DNA of 64,000 nucleotides from Phycicoccus sp. Root101 (GCF_001426245.1 NZ_LMCM01000006.1:642525-706524); one strand, 5' to 3'. Shown: positions 54,933-64,000, numbered from the stretch's first letter. Made by a program: numbers and translations. Notes: a model not told the origin generated them from the sequence alone.

Positions 54933-55760
54933 TCAGTTCTTGTTGTGTCCCAGCGATCGTGCGTGAAGGACGTCCTTCCAGTACGACTCGCGCTCCAGAA
55001 CATGGGCGTCATTGGTGCGCATCGACCAGTACTCGAGGAGGGCGAAGCGCATGTTGGTCCGGTAGTACTCATCGCCCTTTTCCTCGAGGAGCGCCTTCAG
55101 CCCGACGTTGCCACCGTGGAGTGTGGCCGCGTAGGTAGCCCAGCGTTGCCAGATGCCGGTGTCGCCGTAAGCGGAGCCCACATACCGCTGCCCGGTCTCC
55201 TTGTCGTGGATGACGGAGACGCCCTTCATGCTCTCCAACGCAATCCGCCAGTCGGCCCGAGCCTGGCCGACGACAGCCTGAAGGTCGGCGAGACTGTGAT
55301 TGATCCGGTCATGTCCCGGGAACGCGTCTCCTGAGAACGGCTCTTCGAGGATCGACGACACAGTCATCGTGGGCAGGACCGACTCCATCCTCTGGCGAAT
55401 GTTCCGACCGGACCTCTTGTGGCGGACCCAGAGGCGGCGGATGAACGGACCCATCAGGTCCTCACGAAGCACCACCGTGTACGAGTGCGCCTGCTGTTCA
55501 GATCCGCGCTCCAGGACCTCCCAGATACCGCCGAAAAGCCAGTGCGTCGAGTCATGTTTGTCCTGAGCTACCGAGAAGATGAACTCGCGATTGAAGTCGT
55601 TGTGCACACTCCTCCACGAGTTCCACCCCTGCCACTCGTCCGGGCTTGTCGCAAGAACATCAATCGGATGCTTGACCTGATTCCAGACGGCGAAGTGGAC
55701 CTTGTACTCCGTCGGATCGAAGCTCTCGGGCAGCAAGCTGGTCAGCGGGATGGCCTCCAT
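54933..55760 (-). CDS. GIY-YIG nuclease-domain protein
   Basis: 275 residues. Residues 1-170 form an unfamiliar Trp-rich domain. The C-terminal region has a GIY-YIG-type core at 180-205: GVSVIHDKETGQRYVGSAYG with a following GIWQRWATY, where the first motif reads GVSV and the second YVGSA. Single-domain GIY-YIG proteins act in repair, restriction or homing. The conserved Arg is probably Arg206; the Glu is likely in the ALLEYWSMR helix. No DNA-binding domain is seen besides the N-terminal part. It lies in an island of nuclease genes. Confidence 0.82.
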   Translation of the reverse strand: MEAIPLTSLLPESFDPTEYKVHFAVWNQVKHPIDVLATSPDEWQGWNSWRSVHNDFNREFIFSVAQDKHDSTHWLFGGIWEVLERGSEQQAHSYTVVLREDLMGPFIRRLWVRHKRSGRNIRQRMESVLPTMTVSSILEEPFSGDAFPGHDRINHSLADLQAVVGQARADWRIALESMKGVSVIHDKETGQRYVGSAYGDTGIWQRWATYAATLHGGNVGLKALLEEKGDEYYRTNMRFALLEYWSMRTNDAHVLERESYWKDVLHARSLGHNKN

Positions 55761-55904
55761 GATGGGACCTTACCCGGGCGCATCGCACGAACACCGCGTC
55801 CGGCTCGCGGCGGACTGGGTCGCCTCATAATCCACGAGGACGCGCTTGGGGTACGACGGTCGGGATCAGAGCACTAGCGTCAGGCGAAATGACAGACTCG
55901 CGCC

Positions 55905-56366
55905 ATGGGAGTCAACGACGGCGTACTTACGGGCAGTTTTGCATTAGCAGGTGTGGCGCTACAGCAGCTCATTGCCATGCTCGCCGAGAGTCGACGATTC
56001 CGTCATCAAGCGGCGGCAACATCCGACCTAGAGCGCCACGCCGCTTTCGTCCAACTCGTTACGGCAGGTCGCAAGGTCCAGCGGGCACTAGTGGACTTGG
56101 AAGCATACGGTTCTGAGGATGCGGCAGAGCGCCTCGGCAACGAACTCGATCGGCTCACAGAGGCAACCGTGGTCGTGCGACTGATTGTCCAAGACGAATC
56201 GTTGCTCGCCGCCGTGGAAGCTTTCGAGGAGCACGCAAAGCGGCTCGAAGAGCACCGCGGGGCGGCGGCAGGACACCTTCGACTTACCGAACTGATCCGG
56301 TCCATTCAACAGTTTGAAGAGGCGAGCAGAAAAGGCACGGCACGCGGTCGTCGAAGGCCCTCTTAG
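55905..56366 (+). CDS. Small membrane-anchored coiled-coil protein
   Basis: 153 residues. The N-terminus is mildly hydrophobic (GVLTGSFALAGVALQQLIAML) and may form a membrane anchor. The remainder is a long helix-rich coiled coil (TAGRKVQRALVDLEAYGSEDA, FEEHAKRLEEHRGAA). A basic tail RGRRRPS ends it. No known domain. The next gene, 210 bases downstream on the same strand, is the giant Mrr-STAND protein; a functional link is possible but not shown. Confidence 0.55.
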   Translation: MGVNDGVLTGSFALAGVALQQLIAMLAESRRFRHQAAATSDLERHAAFVQLVTAGRKVQRALVDLEAYGSEDAAERLGNELDRLTEATVVVRLIVQDESLLAAVEAFEEHAKRLEEHRGAAAGHLRLTELIRSIQQFEEASRKGTARGRRRPS

Positions 56367-56577
56367 CGTTGGAGCACGTCTAATGAGGGGACCGCGGTGA
56401 AACGGCAGCTTGCGGCCGAACTGGGAAGCGATTGCCGCGCTGCTCACTCGGGGACGCCCCGTTGGCGTGGCAGATGCGGCGATGTGACGCGGCTTCAGAG
56501 AGCCTCCTCCCCGGCAGCAGCAACTGCGGCGCGCTTCCCGGGCGACGTCGGCGCCGCTGCCACAATGGGCTAGGTAT

Positions 56578-59500
56578 ATGGCATGGGCAGGTGAGTTGCA
56601 CGCGGCCGATCTGAATGATCGGACGGAGACGGGGCACGGGTTGGTTAGTCAAGGTCACCAGGATCGACAGTCGGCGCTCGCCTGGCTGTTCGATGACCGA
56701 GCGCCTGAGCTTCTGCCGACCCCCTGGTTATCAGACCGGCGCTTCGAGGACTTCGTCGAGCGGCTCCTGAAAGCCCAACCGCTCCTTGGTCCTCAGGTGC
56801 GCCACGTTGCGGAAGTCGCGCGCTGGGGCGTGCCCGGCGACAAGCAAGACGGCATCGATCTACTCGGCCGCTACAGCGACAACGTAACCGCAGCCTGGCA
56901 GTGCAAACACCTTCGGACGCTTACGGCCGCGAAGGTGCGGAAGGCAGTGGACGAGCTGACGTTCGACGGCGCTGCCGAGGTCTACCTTGTGTACGCAGAC
57001 CTCGCGAAGGCGGCTGCGCGTAACGAGATTCGGAATCATGAAAGCTGGCGTCTCTGGGACCGACGAGACCTGACGGCCATGCTGCGGGGACTGCCTATCC
57101 AGAATCAGCGCGACCTGCTCGACGAGTTCTGGGGCGGCGAGGTGCGTCGCCATTTTATCCATTCGCCCGAGGACGCGTTTGTGTCTCTGGAGGGCTTTAC
57201 CCGAGCGCGGCTCAACCCCGAATCAGTCCTGAATGACCTCGGCACGCTCTCCGGGCGCACCACCGAACTGAAGGCAATGCGGGATGCACTAGACCGGGAT
57301 TCGGACGGCTACCGCGCTGTAGTCGTGGTCGTCGGGCCGGGGGGCCGCGGGAAGTCGCGGCTCCTAACTGACTCACTACGAGACATGCACGACGAACGAC
57401 CGCACATCGCCATCAGTTGTCTGGCGCCCGGGCATGTCTTCAGTGCTTCGGCCATGGCCGAGCTGCCAGTGGGGCCGTCAATAGTCGTCATCGACGACGC
57501 TCACCAGACCCCCGAGGGTCTGGGTGCCTTGTTGGCCTTTGCTCGAAGCCGCAACGACGTTCAGTTGGTACTCGCTTGCCGCCCCAGCGGCATGAGATCT
57601 ATCAGCGAGCAGCTCATTGATGCAGGGTTCGCCCCAGCTGAGAATCTGATTCTTCCCGTCGGCGAGCTGACTCGAGTCGAAGCAGAACGCCTAGTTAAGG
57701 ATCTGACCGACGACTTGGACTTGAGTTTCGGACTGCGCCAGTACCTCGCCGGACAGGCCGAGCACAGCCCTCACGTCGCAGTTATCACCACGAACCTCAT
57801 CAAGCGTGGCGAGCTCACAGCCTCACTGGCGGTCGACGCGGGTCTCCGCCAAACGGTCCTAAACCGCTATCGCGAGCTTCTAGCCCCGGACGTCGACGGC
57901 TTCGCAGGGTCGACTACCCGAAAGGTGCTCGCGACCTACGCGGCGATTGGTCCGGTTCCTACCGACGATCGCGACCTGATGGGACGAGTCGCCGACTTCT
58001 GCGAGGTCAGCATCATTGACTTGGCGCGCATCGTCGGATCTCTCCGCGACCACGGCGTGCTGGTCCCTCAAGGCGCCGCGCTGAGAGTCGTACCCGATGT
58101 CGTCGCTGACAGTGTTCTGGAGGAACAGGCTGCGTACGACGAGCACGACACCGGCTTCGCATCTAACCTTTGGGGAGCGTTCGGCAATGGCGAGCACGGG
58201 CAACAGCTCGCGAACGCGCTCGGCGAGCTCGACTGGCGCCTGGCACAGCGAGGCGGCCCGAGCCTCATGGATACGGTCTGGGCTCAGATCAACGACAGGA
58301 TGCTCGCGTACCCATACGGCCGTCTTTACGACGAGATCAGTCAACTCGATCGGCTAGCGGCGACGCAACCGCGCCCCTTGGTTGAACTGTTAGAGGGCAT
58401 CCGCGCCCGCCTCGAAGAGGAAGACCGCATCAATGCTCCAGTGCCCGACGACGAGGGGGTCGGCTGGCGGCGCCGCTTGGGGTTGGCACCGATCGGGCGC
58501 ATCGATATTCGGAGCAAGATGCCCGAGCTGTACGCACGAGCGGCAGCCAACGACCCCGACCTTCTGGAAACGGCTCTCGACGCCATCTGGGCAATCCGAA
58601 ACCAGGATTCGCGACCGCCCCACTCCAACCCTGATCACGCGCAACGGATGGTCGAGGATCACCTAGGCAATCTCGTCAACCTCCCAGACCGCTCGTTTCC
58701 GGAACGCATTGTGGCCCGTGTCGAGCGGTGGCTTAGGGAACCGGCGCCGACCGACGGCGTGGCAACCCCGCTGTTTGCTTTGAAGCCACTCTTGGCCAAG
58801 GAGACGGTCGAGACCGTCCAGTCCGCCCCCTTGACCATCTCCATGCAGGCTCGCGGAATCAACCCCGCCGCCATGCGCCCGGTGCGAGACCTAATCCGCG
58901 ATCTCCTCCGCCGGCAAGCTCTTGCAGACGACCTGCGGCGCGCGGGCGAGGCAGTGGACCTCTTGGAGGAGGCGCTCCGACAGCCGCATGGATACTTCGG
59001 TCAGTCGGTGGGCACAGAGGTCACCCTTTCCTGGGAGGAGGACGACCTCGCCACAATTGCCACGCTCACCAACATCAGCACCCGTACCGCGACGCCTGCC
59101 CTACGGCGGCTCGTCCGCAAGACGCTGGCGTGGCCTGCCGAGCATGCCGCGTCACCACGCGTCATGCACGCGGCTCTCACGACACTTGCGACGCTGGACG
59201 ACTCGGCAGACTTGGATGATGACATCGCCGACGACATGCTGGGTCATCGAATCTTCACACTGCCACGCGTTCGGCTGCTCGAGGTACCGCCTCTGGAAGA
59301 GCTCCAGAAAACGCAGACTGCAGAACGCGAACACATCGCCAGAATGACGGACGACCAGCGACAGGCCGACAAGCATGGCGGCTCCAGCGCCCGGGTAGAA
59401 GCGCGTATGGCCCAACAAGATGCAGCTAATGCGGCGATCGCTGACCGTCTGATCGCGCATGGGGAGGCAGCAGACGTATGGGTGCGGCTCGACCGCACTG

Positions 59501-60837
59501 CGCGGACCGTCGCGAGCCTGCAACCGAGTTCGCACTTCAACTTGTGGGGCCTGTGGCGGCAGCTGTCGGAGAAGGCGCCAGACCTTCTGCTTGAACTAGT
59601 TGTCAGAATCTCGGACGCTGACCCCGGCCCCCTGGATTCCGAACTCTCGCAGCTCATCAACCTGGCCCTTGACCATCAACCCGAAGCAGGAACGCGGTGG
59701 CTGCAGAATGCCGTCAGCCAGGGTCGGCATGCGGTCCGGATGTCGATCGCGCGCACCTTCGATAGAACCACGTGGGACCACGCTGGCTCGCTCGGACAGG
59801 TGTGGGTCACCGGCAGCAACGATGCCGACCCATCGGTCGCGAATGCGTTCCTAGCCGCTGCCGGGTCTTACCTGCGCGTTGCACCCGTTGATGCATCCGA
59901 TGCACTCATCGCCAAGGGAATCGCCGCCCATGCTGCTACCTCCGCGATCGAAAGTGCTGCCGAATACGACGGCTCAACTTTCGGAGGGAGTCTCAAACGT
60001 GTCGAAGCAGAGGCCGTGCTTCGTCTGATTGGTTGCGCCGGCTATCGGTCCTACGGCGTCCAGACGACGCTGGCCGGCATCGCATCGCGCCACCCTGACC
60101 TAGTTCTTGATCATCTCGCCGACCACGACGATCCGACCGGCAGCCGCCTTCCTCAGGACATCCACGATCTCGGTGCCGCCTTCGACCGGCGTGCCGACGA
60201 CCTCGCCCAATGGGTCGTGCAGCGATCACAGGGGGCGGACGATGATCGGCAGCGCCATTTAGGACGCGTCCTCGCTGCTGCAACAAACGACCACGTTACG
60301 GAAGGCCAAGGTGACGCCTTTGCTTCCCATGTCCAAGATCTCGAAGCGGACGAGCTCAAGGCGCTTTGCGGGGCATTGGGCTACCTGGACACTTGGCCTC
60401 TACGCACCCCACGGCTGACCCACGAGCTCGCCGGCCGTGCGCGAGAACTCGACTGCTGGTCTGATCTCCGTGACGCAGTCGTACAGCAGATGCATCCGAG
60501 CAGTTGGGGCGGCTGGAATGGTGAGTCGCCAGAGCTCCACAGCGCCCATGAGCGCGCGAGGAACGCCGCGACGCAATCACCAGATGCTGAACTTCAAGCC
60601 CTGTACGAAGCAGCAGCGGAGCGCATTCAGGCCACCATCGACGATGACCGTCGACGCCATGAAGCGGACACGCAGACCGGCTGGGACGAGGGCCCGGCCG
60701 AAGCCCCGGCGGTGACATCAACTCAAAGCACGCACAAGACCCGGGATGGAGGAGACCGCGGCGACGAGGTTGGGGCGACTCATACCCCGGTGACGGAGGT
60801 TGCGGCGCCACGCGAAGCGCCAGCCCATGAGGCCTAA
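56578..60837 (+). CDS. Mrr-like nuclease fused to a STAND/NACHT-type NTPase with a long helical repeat region
   Basis: 1419 residues. Residues 50-180 resemble an Mrr-type restriction endonuclease: RFEDFVERLL (Glu57), then the D-G-I-D (Asp91, Asp93) strand and Q-C-K (Gln108, Lys110) in AAWQCKHL. Residues 225-430 form a P-loop NTPase with Walker A VGPGGRGKS (252-260) and Walker B SIVVIDDAHQ (Asp306-Asp307). Then about 950 helix-rich residues suggest sensor repeats, ending in a disordered acidic tail. This nuclease-NTPase-sensor order is that of Avs-type defence proteins, in which a phage protein binds the sensor and activates the nuclease. The match is by architecture; no specific subfamily is assigned. 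Confidence 0.85.
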   Translation: MAWAGELHAADLNDRTETGHGLVSQGHQDRQSALAWLFDDRAPELLPTPWLSDRRFEDFVERLLKAQPLLGPQVRHVAEVARWGVPGDKQDGIDLLGRYSDNVTAAWQCKHLRTLTAAKVRKAVDELTFDGAAEVYLVYADLAKAAARNEIRNHESWRLWDRRDLTAMLRGLPIQNQRDLLDEFWGGEVRRHFIHSPEDAFVSLEGFTRARLNPESVLNDLGTLSGRTTELKAMRDALDRDSDGYRAVVVVVGPGGRGKSRLLTDSLRDMHDERPHIAISCLAPGHVFSASAMAELPVGPSIVVIDDAHQTPEGLGALLAFARSRNDVQLVLACRPSGMRSISEQLIDAGFAPAENLILPVGELTRVEAERLVKDLTDDLDLSFGLRQYLAGQAEHSPHVAVITTNLIKRGELTASLAVDAGLRQTVLNRYRELLAPDVDGFAGSTTRKVLATYAAIGPVPTDDRDLMGRVADFCEVSIIDLARIVGSLRDHGVLVPQGAALRVVPDVVADSVLEEQAAYDEHDTGFASNLWGAFGNGEHGQQLANALGELDWRLAQRGGPSLMDTVWAQINDRMLAYPYGRLYDEISQLDRLAATQPRPLVELLEGIRARLEEEDRINAPVPDDEGVGWRRRLGLAPIGRIDIRSKMPELYARAAANDPDLLETALDAIWAIRNQDSRPPHSNPDHAQRMVEDHLGNLVNLPDRSFPERIVARVERWLREPAPTDGVATPLFALKPLLAKETVETVQSAPLTISMQARGINPAAMRPVRDLIRDLLRRQALADDLRRAGEAVDLLEEALRQPHGYFGQSVGTEVTLSWEEDDLATIATLTNISTRTATPALRRLVRKTLAWPAEHAASPRVMHAALTTLATLDDSADLDDDIADDMLGHRIFTLPRVRLLEVPPLEELQKTQTAEREHIARMTDDQRQADKHGGSSARVEARMAQQDAANAAIADRLIAHGEAADVWVRLDRTARTVASLQPSSHFNLWGLWRQLSEKAPDLLLELVVRISDADPGPLDSELSQLINLALDHQPEAGTRWLQNAVSQGRHAVRMSIARTFDRTTWDHAGSLGQVWVTGSNDADPSVANAFLAAAGSYLRVAPVDASDALIAKGIAAHAATSAIESAAEYDGSTFGGSLKRVEAEAVLRLIGCAGYRSYGVQTTLAGIASRHPDLVLDHLADHDDPTGSRLPQDIHDLGAAFDRRADDLAQWVVQRSQGADDDRQRHLGRVLAAATNDHVTEGQGDAFASHVQDLEADELKALCGALGYLDTWPLRTPRLTHELAGRARELDCWSDLRDAVVQQMHPSSWGGWNGESPELHSAHERARNAATQSPDAELQALYEAAAERIQATIDDDRRRHEADTQTGWDEGPAEAPAVTSTQSTHKTRDGGDRGDEVGATHTPVTEVAAPREAPAHEA

Positions 60838-61117
60838 TGAGCGAACGTTCGTCCACCTGAGGTTCTGCCGCGAATAATCGCTCGTCTCAGCCGGGGCCAG
60901 CAGCCAGGTGCCGTTCCCAGGCTGCCCCATTCTGGGCGAAAGGCAGCAGGTCTCGGCGAACTCCAGCGTGGGCTGTGCGCACGGGCCAGCACCCGACGGG
61001 CGCTAGCCCCGGCGCCTATCCTCTTGCCCAGGCGAGGGTTCGCGCGGCCAATCGCTGCCCGAATGGTGCCCCCTCAGGCGCGTCCCCTATGAAAGGGGAT
61101 CGAAGTCAGGGGTATTG

Positions 61118-62827
61118 ATGCGTGTCGGACGGCCTACACGGAGACAGCCGCGTCGGGGACTGCCAAGCGGCACCGCCGTGTTGGGCGCGCGCTTTCCGTC
61201 CGGGCTGGGCAACGCGTCCCTTTTCGCCGGCCAGTCGGGTCTGGACGAGTACCTTCATCACCTCTGGGATCAGAAAGGGGCTCGAGACTCGATCGGCTCG
61301 GCGTGGTCCAGCTGGCCAGCCCTGATCCTGCTCTTAGCCTCGGCTGCGTGCTTGTTGGCCGTGGCGTCTCGGCAAGGCACGCGCACCCCTCGAAGGCCAG
61401 GGATGGCAGCGCGCCGCCAGGTGCAAAGCAGTGCCGGCCGACGTCGCCTGCATCAAAGAGCAGCCGCCCTCCGACCGTCCATGACTCAAACCGCGACGTC
61501 CCAGGACCTCGGTTACCACCTCGGGGAGTCCTGCGGTGTTGCATGCTTCTGCTCGGTCGAGGACTCCGTGGTGGTCCTGGGTCCTCCGCGGGCGGGCAAG
61601 GGCCTGCATCTGGCCATTCCCCTGATCCTCGATTCCCCGGGTGCCGTTCTCACGACGAGTACTCGGCCGGACAACCTCACGGCAACCATGCGGCGGCGAG
61701 CCGCTCGGGGCCCGGTCGCGGTGTTCGACCCGCAAGGACTTGCACCCGGCATACCGTCAGCCACCCGCTGGTCCCCCGTCCGCGGCTGCGAGCACCCACA
61801 CACAGCGATGGTCCGCGCGAAGGCACTGACGAGCGGCACGGCAGCCGGCACTACCGACTCCAACTTCTGGCAGGCTTCGGCCGAGCAGGCGGTGCGCTGT
61901 TTGCTCCACGCGGCCGCCCTGGGCGGCTACTCATGCTCGGAGCTGTACAGGTGGTCCCTGTCCGCTGTGCATGCCCGCGAAGCCGTCCAGATCCTCAACG
62001 CTCACCCTGACGCCGCCGCTGGGTGGTACCAGGGACTCGATGCGATCATCAGCGCCGACCCGCGCCAGCGAGACTCGGTCTGGGCCATGGTCACCATCGT
62101 CTTCTCAGCATTGGCTGACCCCCGTGTCATGGATGCCCTATCCCCCTCCTCCGATGAGGTCTTCGACCCTGGCGTCTTCCTGCGAAGTGATGGCACGGTC
62201 TACTTGCTGGGCACCTCGACTGGCAGTGCAGCCACGGCGGGGCTGGTCGGTGCCTTTGTCGAAGACGTCGTCGAAGCCGCCCGCCGCATAGCTGCGCGCT
62301 CCCCCGCCGCCAGGCTCGACCCTCCCCTGACGCTGGTCCTGGACGAGGCTGCCAACTATCCGTTGCCGTCCCTGCCCGCCCTGATGTCCGATGGAGGTGG
62401 CACGGGGATCTCGACCGTCGTGGTGCTGCAGTCGCTTGCCCAAGCGCGCGCGGTCTGGGGCGAGCACGCCGCTTCCGCAATCTGGGACGCCGCCATCGTC
62501 AAGGTGATCCTCGGCGGGGGCTCGAACGCACGGGACCTTGAGGACCTCTCCAAGCTCCTCGGTCAACGCGAGGAGAGGCAGACCTCCACCAGCCGTGGTG
62601 CCGACGGACGACGCACCCACTCCACCACGATGACGCGGGTCCCCATCCTCGAACCTGCCCAGCTGCGCACCCTGCCGTTCGGCAAGGCGGTGATGCTCCT
62701 TCGCGCCGCCCAACCCATTGACCTGGCCATGACCCCTTGGACGAGCCGCAAAGAAGCCAAACAGCTCGTCGCCGACCGCCGACTTCTGGAGGGGGCGATC
62801 CATCGTGCGAACGCGTCGGACGAATAG
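61118..62827 (+). CDS. Type IV coupling protein (TraD/TraG/VirD4-like ATPase)
   Basis: 569 residues from the ATG at 61118, with AGGGG upstream. One clear membrane helix (residues 67-86, ALILLLASAACLLAVAS). The ATPase has Walker A GPPRAGKG (155-162) and Walker B LTLVLDEAANY (about 365-375), plus a DGGGTGISTVVVLQSLAQARAVWG region like that of actinobacterial T4CPs. It links the relaxase-DNA complex to the secretion channel in conjugation. Only one helix is visible, so the anchor may be simpler than in VirD4. The downstream HNH gene overlaps it by 23 bases. Confidence 0.88.
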   Translation: MRVGRPTRRQPRRGLPSGTAVLGARFPSGLGNASLFAGQSGLDEYLHHLWDQKGARDSIGSAWSSWPALILLLASAACLLAVASRQGTRTPRRPGMAARRQVQSSAGRRRLHQRAAALRPSMTQTATSQDLGYHLGESCGVACFCSVEDSVVVLGPPRAGKGLHLAIPLILDSPGAVLTTSTRPDNLTATMRRRAARGPVAVFDPQGLAPGIPSATRWSPVRGCEHPHTAMVRAKALTSGTAAGTTDSNFWQASAEQAVRCLLHAAALGGYSCSELYRWSLSAVHAREAVQILNAHPDAAAGWYQGLDAIISADPRQRDSVWAMVTIVFSALADPRVMDALSPSSDEVFDPGVFLRSDGTVYLLGTSTGSAATAGLVGAFVEDVVEAARRIAARSPAARLDPPLTLVLDEAANYPLPSLPALMSDGGGTGISTVVVLQSLAQARAVWGEHAASAIWDAAIVKVILGGGSNARDLEDLSKLLGQREERQTSTSRGADGRRTHSTTMTRVPILEPAQLRTLPFGKAVMLLRAAQPIDLAMTPWTSRKEAKQLVADRRLLEGAIHRANASDE

Positions 62828-63194
62828 ACGTCGCCGCGTCGACCAGATCGCCCGCCGGGCGGCCTACGACGCCTACCTCACCTCCGGCGGATGGCGGGCG
62901 CGGCGGCACGCTTGGTATGCCGCCTGGCTGACCTCGCATGGGACCCCACCTCAGTGCCTGGTCTGCGACCGGGTCTGGTGCCCCCGCAGTGGGCACCTGC
63001 ATCACCTCACCTATATCCGTATCGGGCGTGAGGACGATGAGGACCTCGTGCCATTGTGTGCCCGAGACCACAGGCAGCTGCACCGCGTTCTCGAGCGCAG
63101 CGCGGGCTGGCGGCACCTGAGCGGACGGCAGGCGAGCCTGGGGGTCATCGCGCTGCTTCGACATCGCGGTGCCAGCCAACGGGACGCATCGTGA
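62805..63194 (+). CDS. HNH-type nuclease-like protein
   Basis: 129 residues from a GTG at 62805 inside the end of the coupling-protein gene. A basic helical start (MRTRRTNRRRRVDQIARRAA) leads to a zinc-bound HNH-like core: CLVC, then HLHHLTYIRIG and DLVPLCARDHRQLH. The Cys pair and His run match HNH endonucleases carried by actinobacterial integrative elements beside the coupling protein. The role may be DNA processing in conjugation. It overlaps the next gene by four bases (GTGA). Confidence 0.75.
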   Translation: MRTRRTNRRRRVDQIARRAAYDAYLTSGGWRARRHAWYAAWLTSHGTPPQCLVCDRVWCPRSGHLHHLTYIRIGREDDEDLVPLCARDHRQLHRVLERSAGWRHLSGRQASLGVIALLRHRGASQRDAS

Positions 63195-63586
63195 GCGGTC
63201 AACCAGCTCTCGCCTTCGGCAACGACGAAGATGCGGTGACCTTTGGTCAGCTGACCGGACCTGTGCACCTGCCGTCGCTGTCAGGTGTCGTCCGTGAGCA
63301 GGCGAAGGCGGAGCTACGCGAGTGGGTGACCGAGCTGGTGCAACGATTCTGCGTCGACGCCCGGGCGATCCCTCCCTGCTGGGAGGAGCACGGCGGCATG
63401 GTCGAAGCCTTGCTTGCCCTGAGAGACCACGAGCGGGCCTGTTTCGCGCAATCTGCGGCACCCACCGCGGCCGTCGACTGGCTGCGCGCTCTGCAGGACG
63501 TGACGCACGTCCTCAGGGAACTCAACGCGGTGACCCAGTGCACGATGCGTGAGCACCGGGACCCACCACAGCGACCCGTGCCCTGA
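63191..63586 (+). CDS. DUF4913 family protein
   Basis: 131 residues from the GTG at 63191. Core words: VREQAKAELREWVTELVQRF, then AIPPCWEEHGGMVEALLALRDHERACF and PTAAVDWLRALQDVTHVLREL. The PPCW block followed by a helical Trp-rich end is typical of DUF4913 proteins found in actinobacterial integrative and conjugative elements. Function unknown. Position after the coupling protein and HNH gene suggests a conjugation accessory role. Confidence 0.75.
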   Translation: MSGQPALAFGNDEDAVTFGQLTGPVHLPSLSGVVREQAKAELREWVTELVQRFCVDARAIPPCWEEHGGMVEALLALRDHERACFAQSAAPTAAVDWLRALQDVTHVLRELNAVTQCTMREHRDPPQRPVP

Positions 63587-63673
63587 TCGTCGGGACGCTT
63601 GCGGTCGCATGGTGCCCCCACTCCGCCGTTGTCCACACGGAGCGCGGGAGGGGCCCGCGCGGGGAAGGCCGCC

Positions 63674-64000
63674 ATGAGCGCCACCTCGGACGGGACAGAC
63701 CAGAACCGTGCTGTCGACCAACTGATCGCGTTGTCCCGCAACGCACATCAGGGCGTTGACCTCGACGACCCCGCGGACTACTGGTACCGCCTCGGGCAGC
63801 GCAACGCCTACGCCCACGCGGTCGGGCTCACCCTTAGCAACGGCGTCGACGATGTCGCCTTCACCGTCGCTGACCGAATCACCGGTGCGCTCAGTGACGG
63901 CGTCCACGAGCTCAGCGCACTGACGATGGCGGCTTCCGGTCGCACGCCCGGCGACCCCATCCCCAATTCACTGACCTGGACCGGGCCGCAAGCGTTCAAG
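63674..64000 (+). CDS. Conjugative-element hypothetical protein (3' end outside window)
   Basis: Reading frame from the ATG at 63674 remains open to the window end, 109 codons. A GGGGAAGG lies upstream. The protein is acidic and helical: NRAVDQLIALSRNAHQGVDL, DYWYRLGQRNAYAHAVGLTL and VDDVAFTVADRITGALSDGV. Similar proteins sit between DUF4913 and relaxase genes in actinobacterial elements. Its role is unknown and the true length cannot be given. Confidence 0.7.
   Translation, partial: MSATSDGTDQNRAVDQLIALSRNAHQGVDLDDPADYWYRLGQRNAYAHAVGLTLSNGVDDVAFTVADRITGALSDGVHELSALTMAASGRTPGDPIPNSLTWTGPQAFK

Noticed and set aside
60842..60851. Perfect 10-base palindrome CGAACGTTCG
   Set aside because: Short, lies just after a stop codon, and has no extended symmetry or partner site.

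Overview
The window looks like chromosomal or large-plasmid DNA from a high-GC actinobacterium. Supporting signs are G/C-rich third codon positions, many GTG starts, ANTAR and large ATP-binding LuxR (LAL) regulators, DUF6510, DUF4913 and a MobF-type relaxase remnant. Small Cys/His proteins and a stand-alone actinobacterial-style CtaD fit the same picture. The family may be close to Intrasporangiaceae or Nocardioidaceae, but I cannot fix the genus. I saw no rRNA, tRNA or CRISPR array.

Left third (1-29 kb) is a redox and stress-metabolism region. It opens with the end of a flavin/iron-sulfur reductase and a DUF6510 protein. A PAS-ANTAR regulator, a Dps-like ferritin and an orphan cytochrome c oxidase subunit I follow. 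Next come six alpha/beta hydrolases, four of them close paralogues (5061, 6750, 21195, 27836), interspersed with a WrbA-like flavodoxin, a LysR regulator, two overlapping LAL regulators and a PPOX-fold protein. One pair is notable: a response regulator fused to a thioredoxin-reductase-like flavoprotein, overlapping a histidine kinase that has a cyclic-nucleotide-binding-like domain. A coupled run at 23.0-27.5 kb encodes a TDT/SLAC1-type transporter, a MOSC-ferredoxin reductase-ferredoxin fusion, a 27-residue peptide and a disulfide reductase.

Middle (29-47 kb) holds regulators and metal/drug functions. A TetR gene lies next to a perfect palindrome and a decayed short-chain dehydrogenase. A MobF relaxase C-terminal remnant sits beside a third LAL regulator. 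Two tiny Cys/His proteins flank a beta-lactamase-fold lipoprotein. A CopA copper ATPase carries a large extracytoplasmic C-terminal extension. Two DJ-1/PfpI proteins surround a small membrane protein. An MFS exporter diverges from a PadR repressor across a textbook PadR-type operator.

Right third (47-64 kb) is accessory DNA rich in defence-like nucleases: an AbiH-like protein, a PD-(D/E)XK protein, a tyrosine integrase, a NERD protein, a GIY-YIG protein and a 1419-residue protein joining an Mrr-like nuclease to a STAND-type NTPase. In the same area an LspA-like peptidase is followed by two ~32-residue single-helix peptides that share a sequence motif. The window ends in a conjugation module: coupling protein, HNH protein, DUF4913 protein and one truncated gene. 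The most promising candidates for under-described systems are the Mrr-STAND protein and the LspA-peptide operon.
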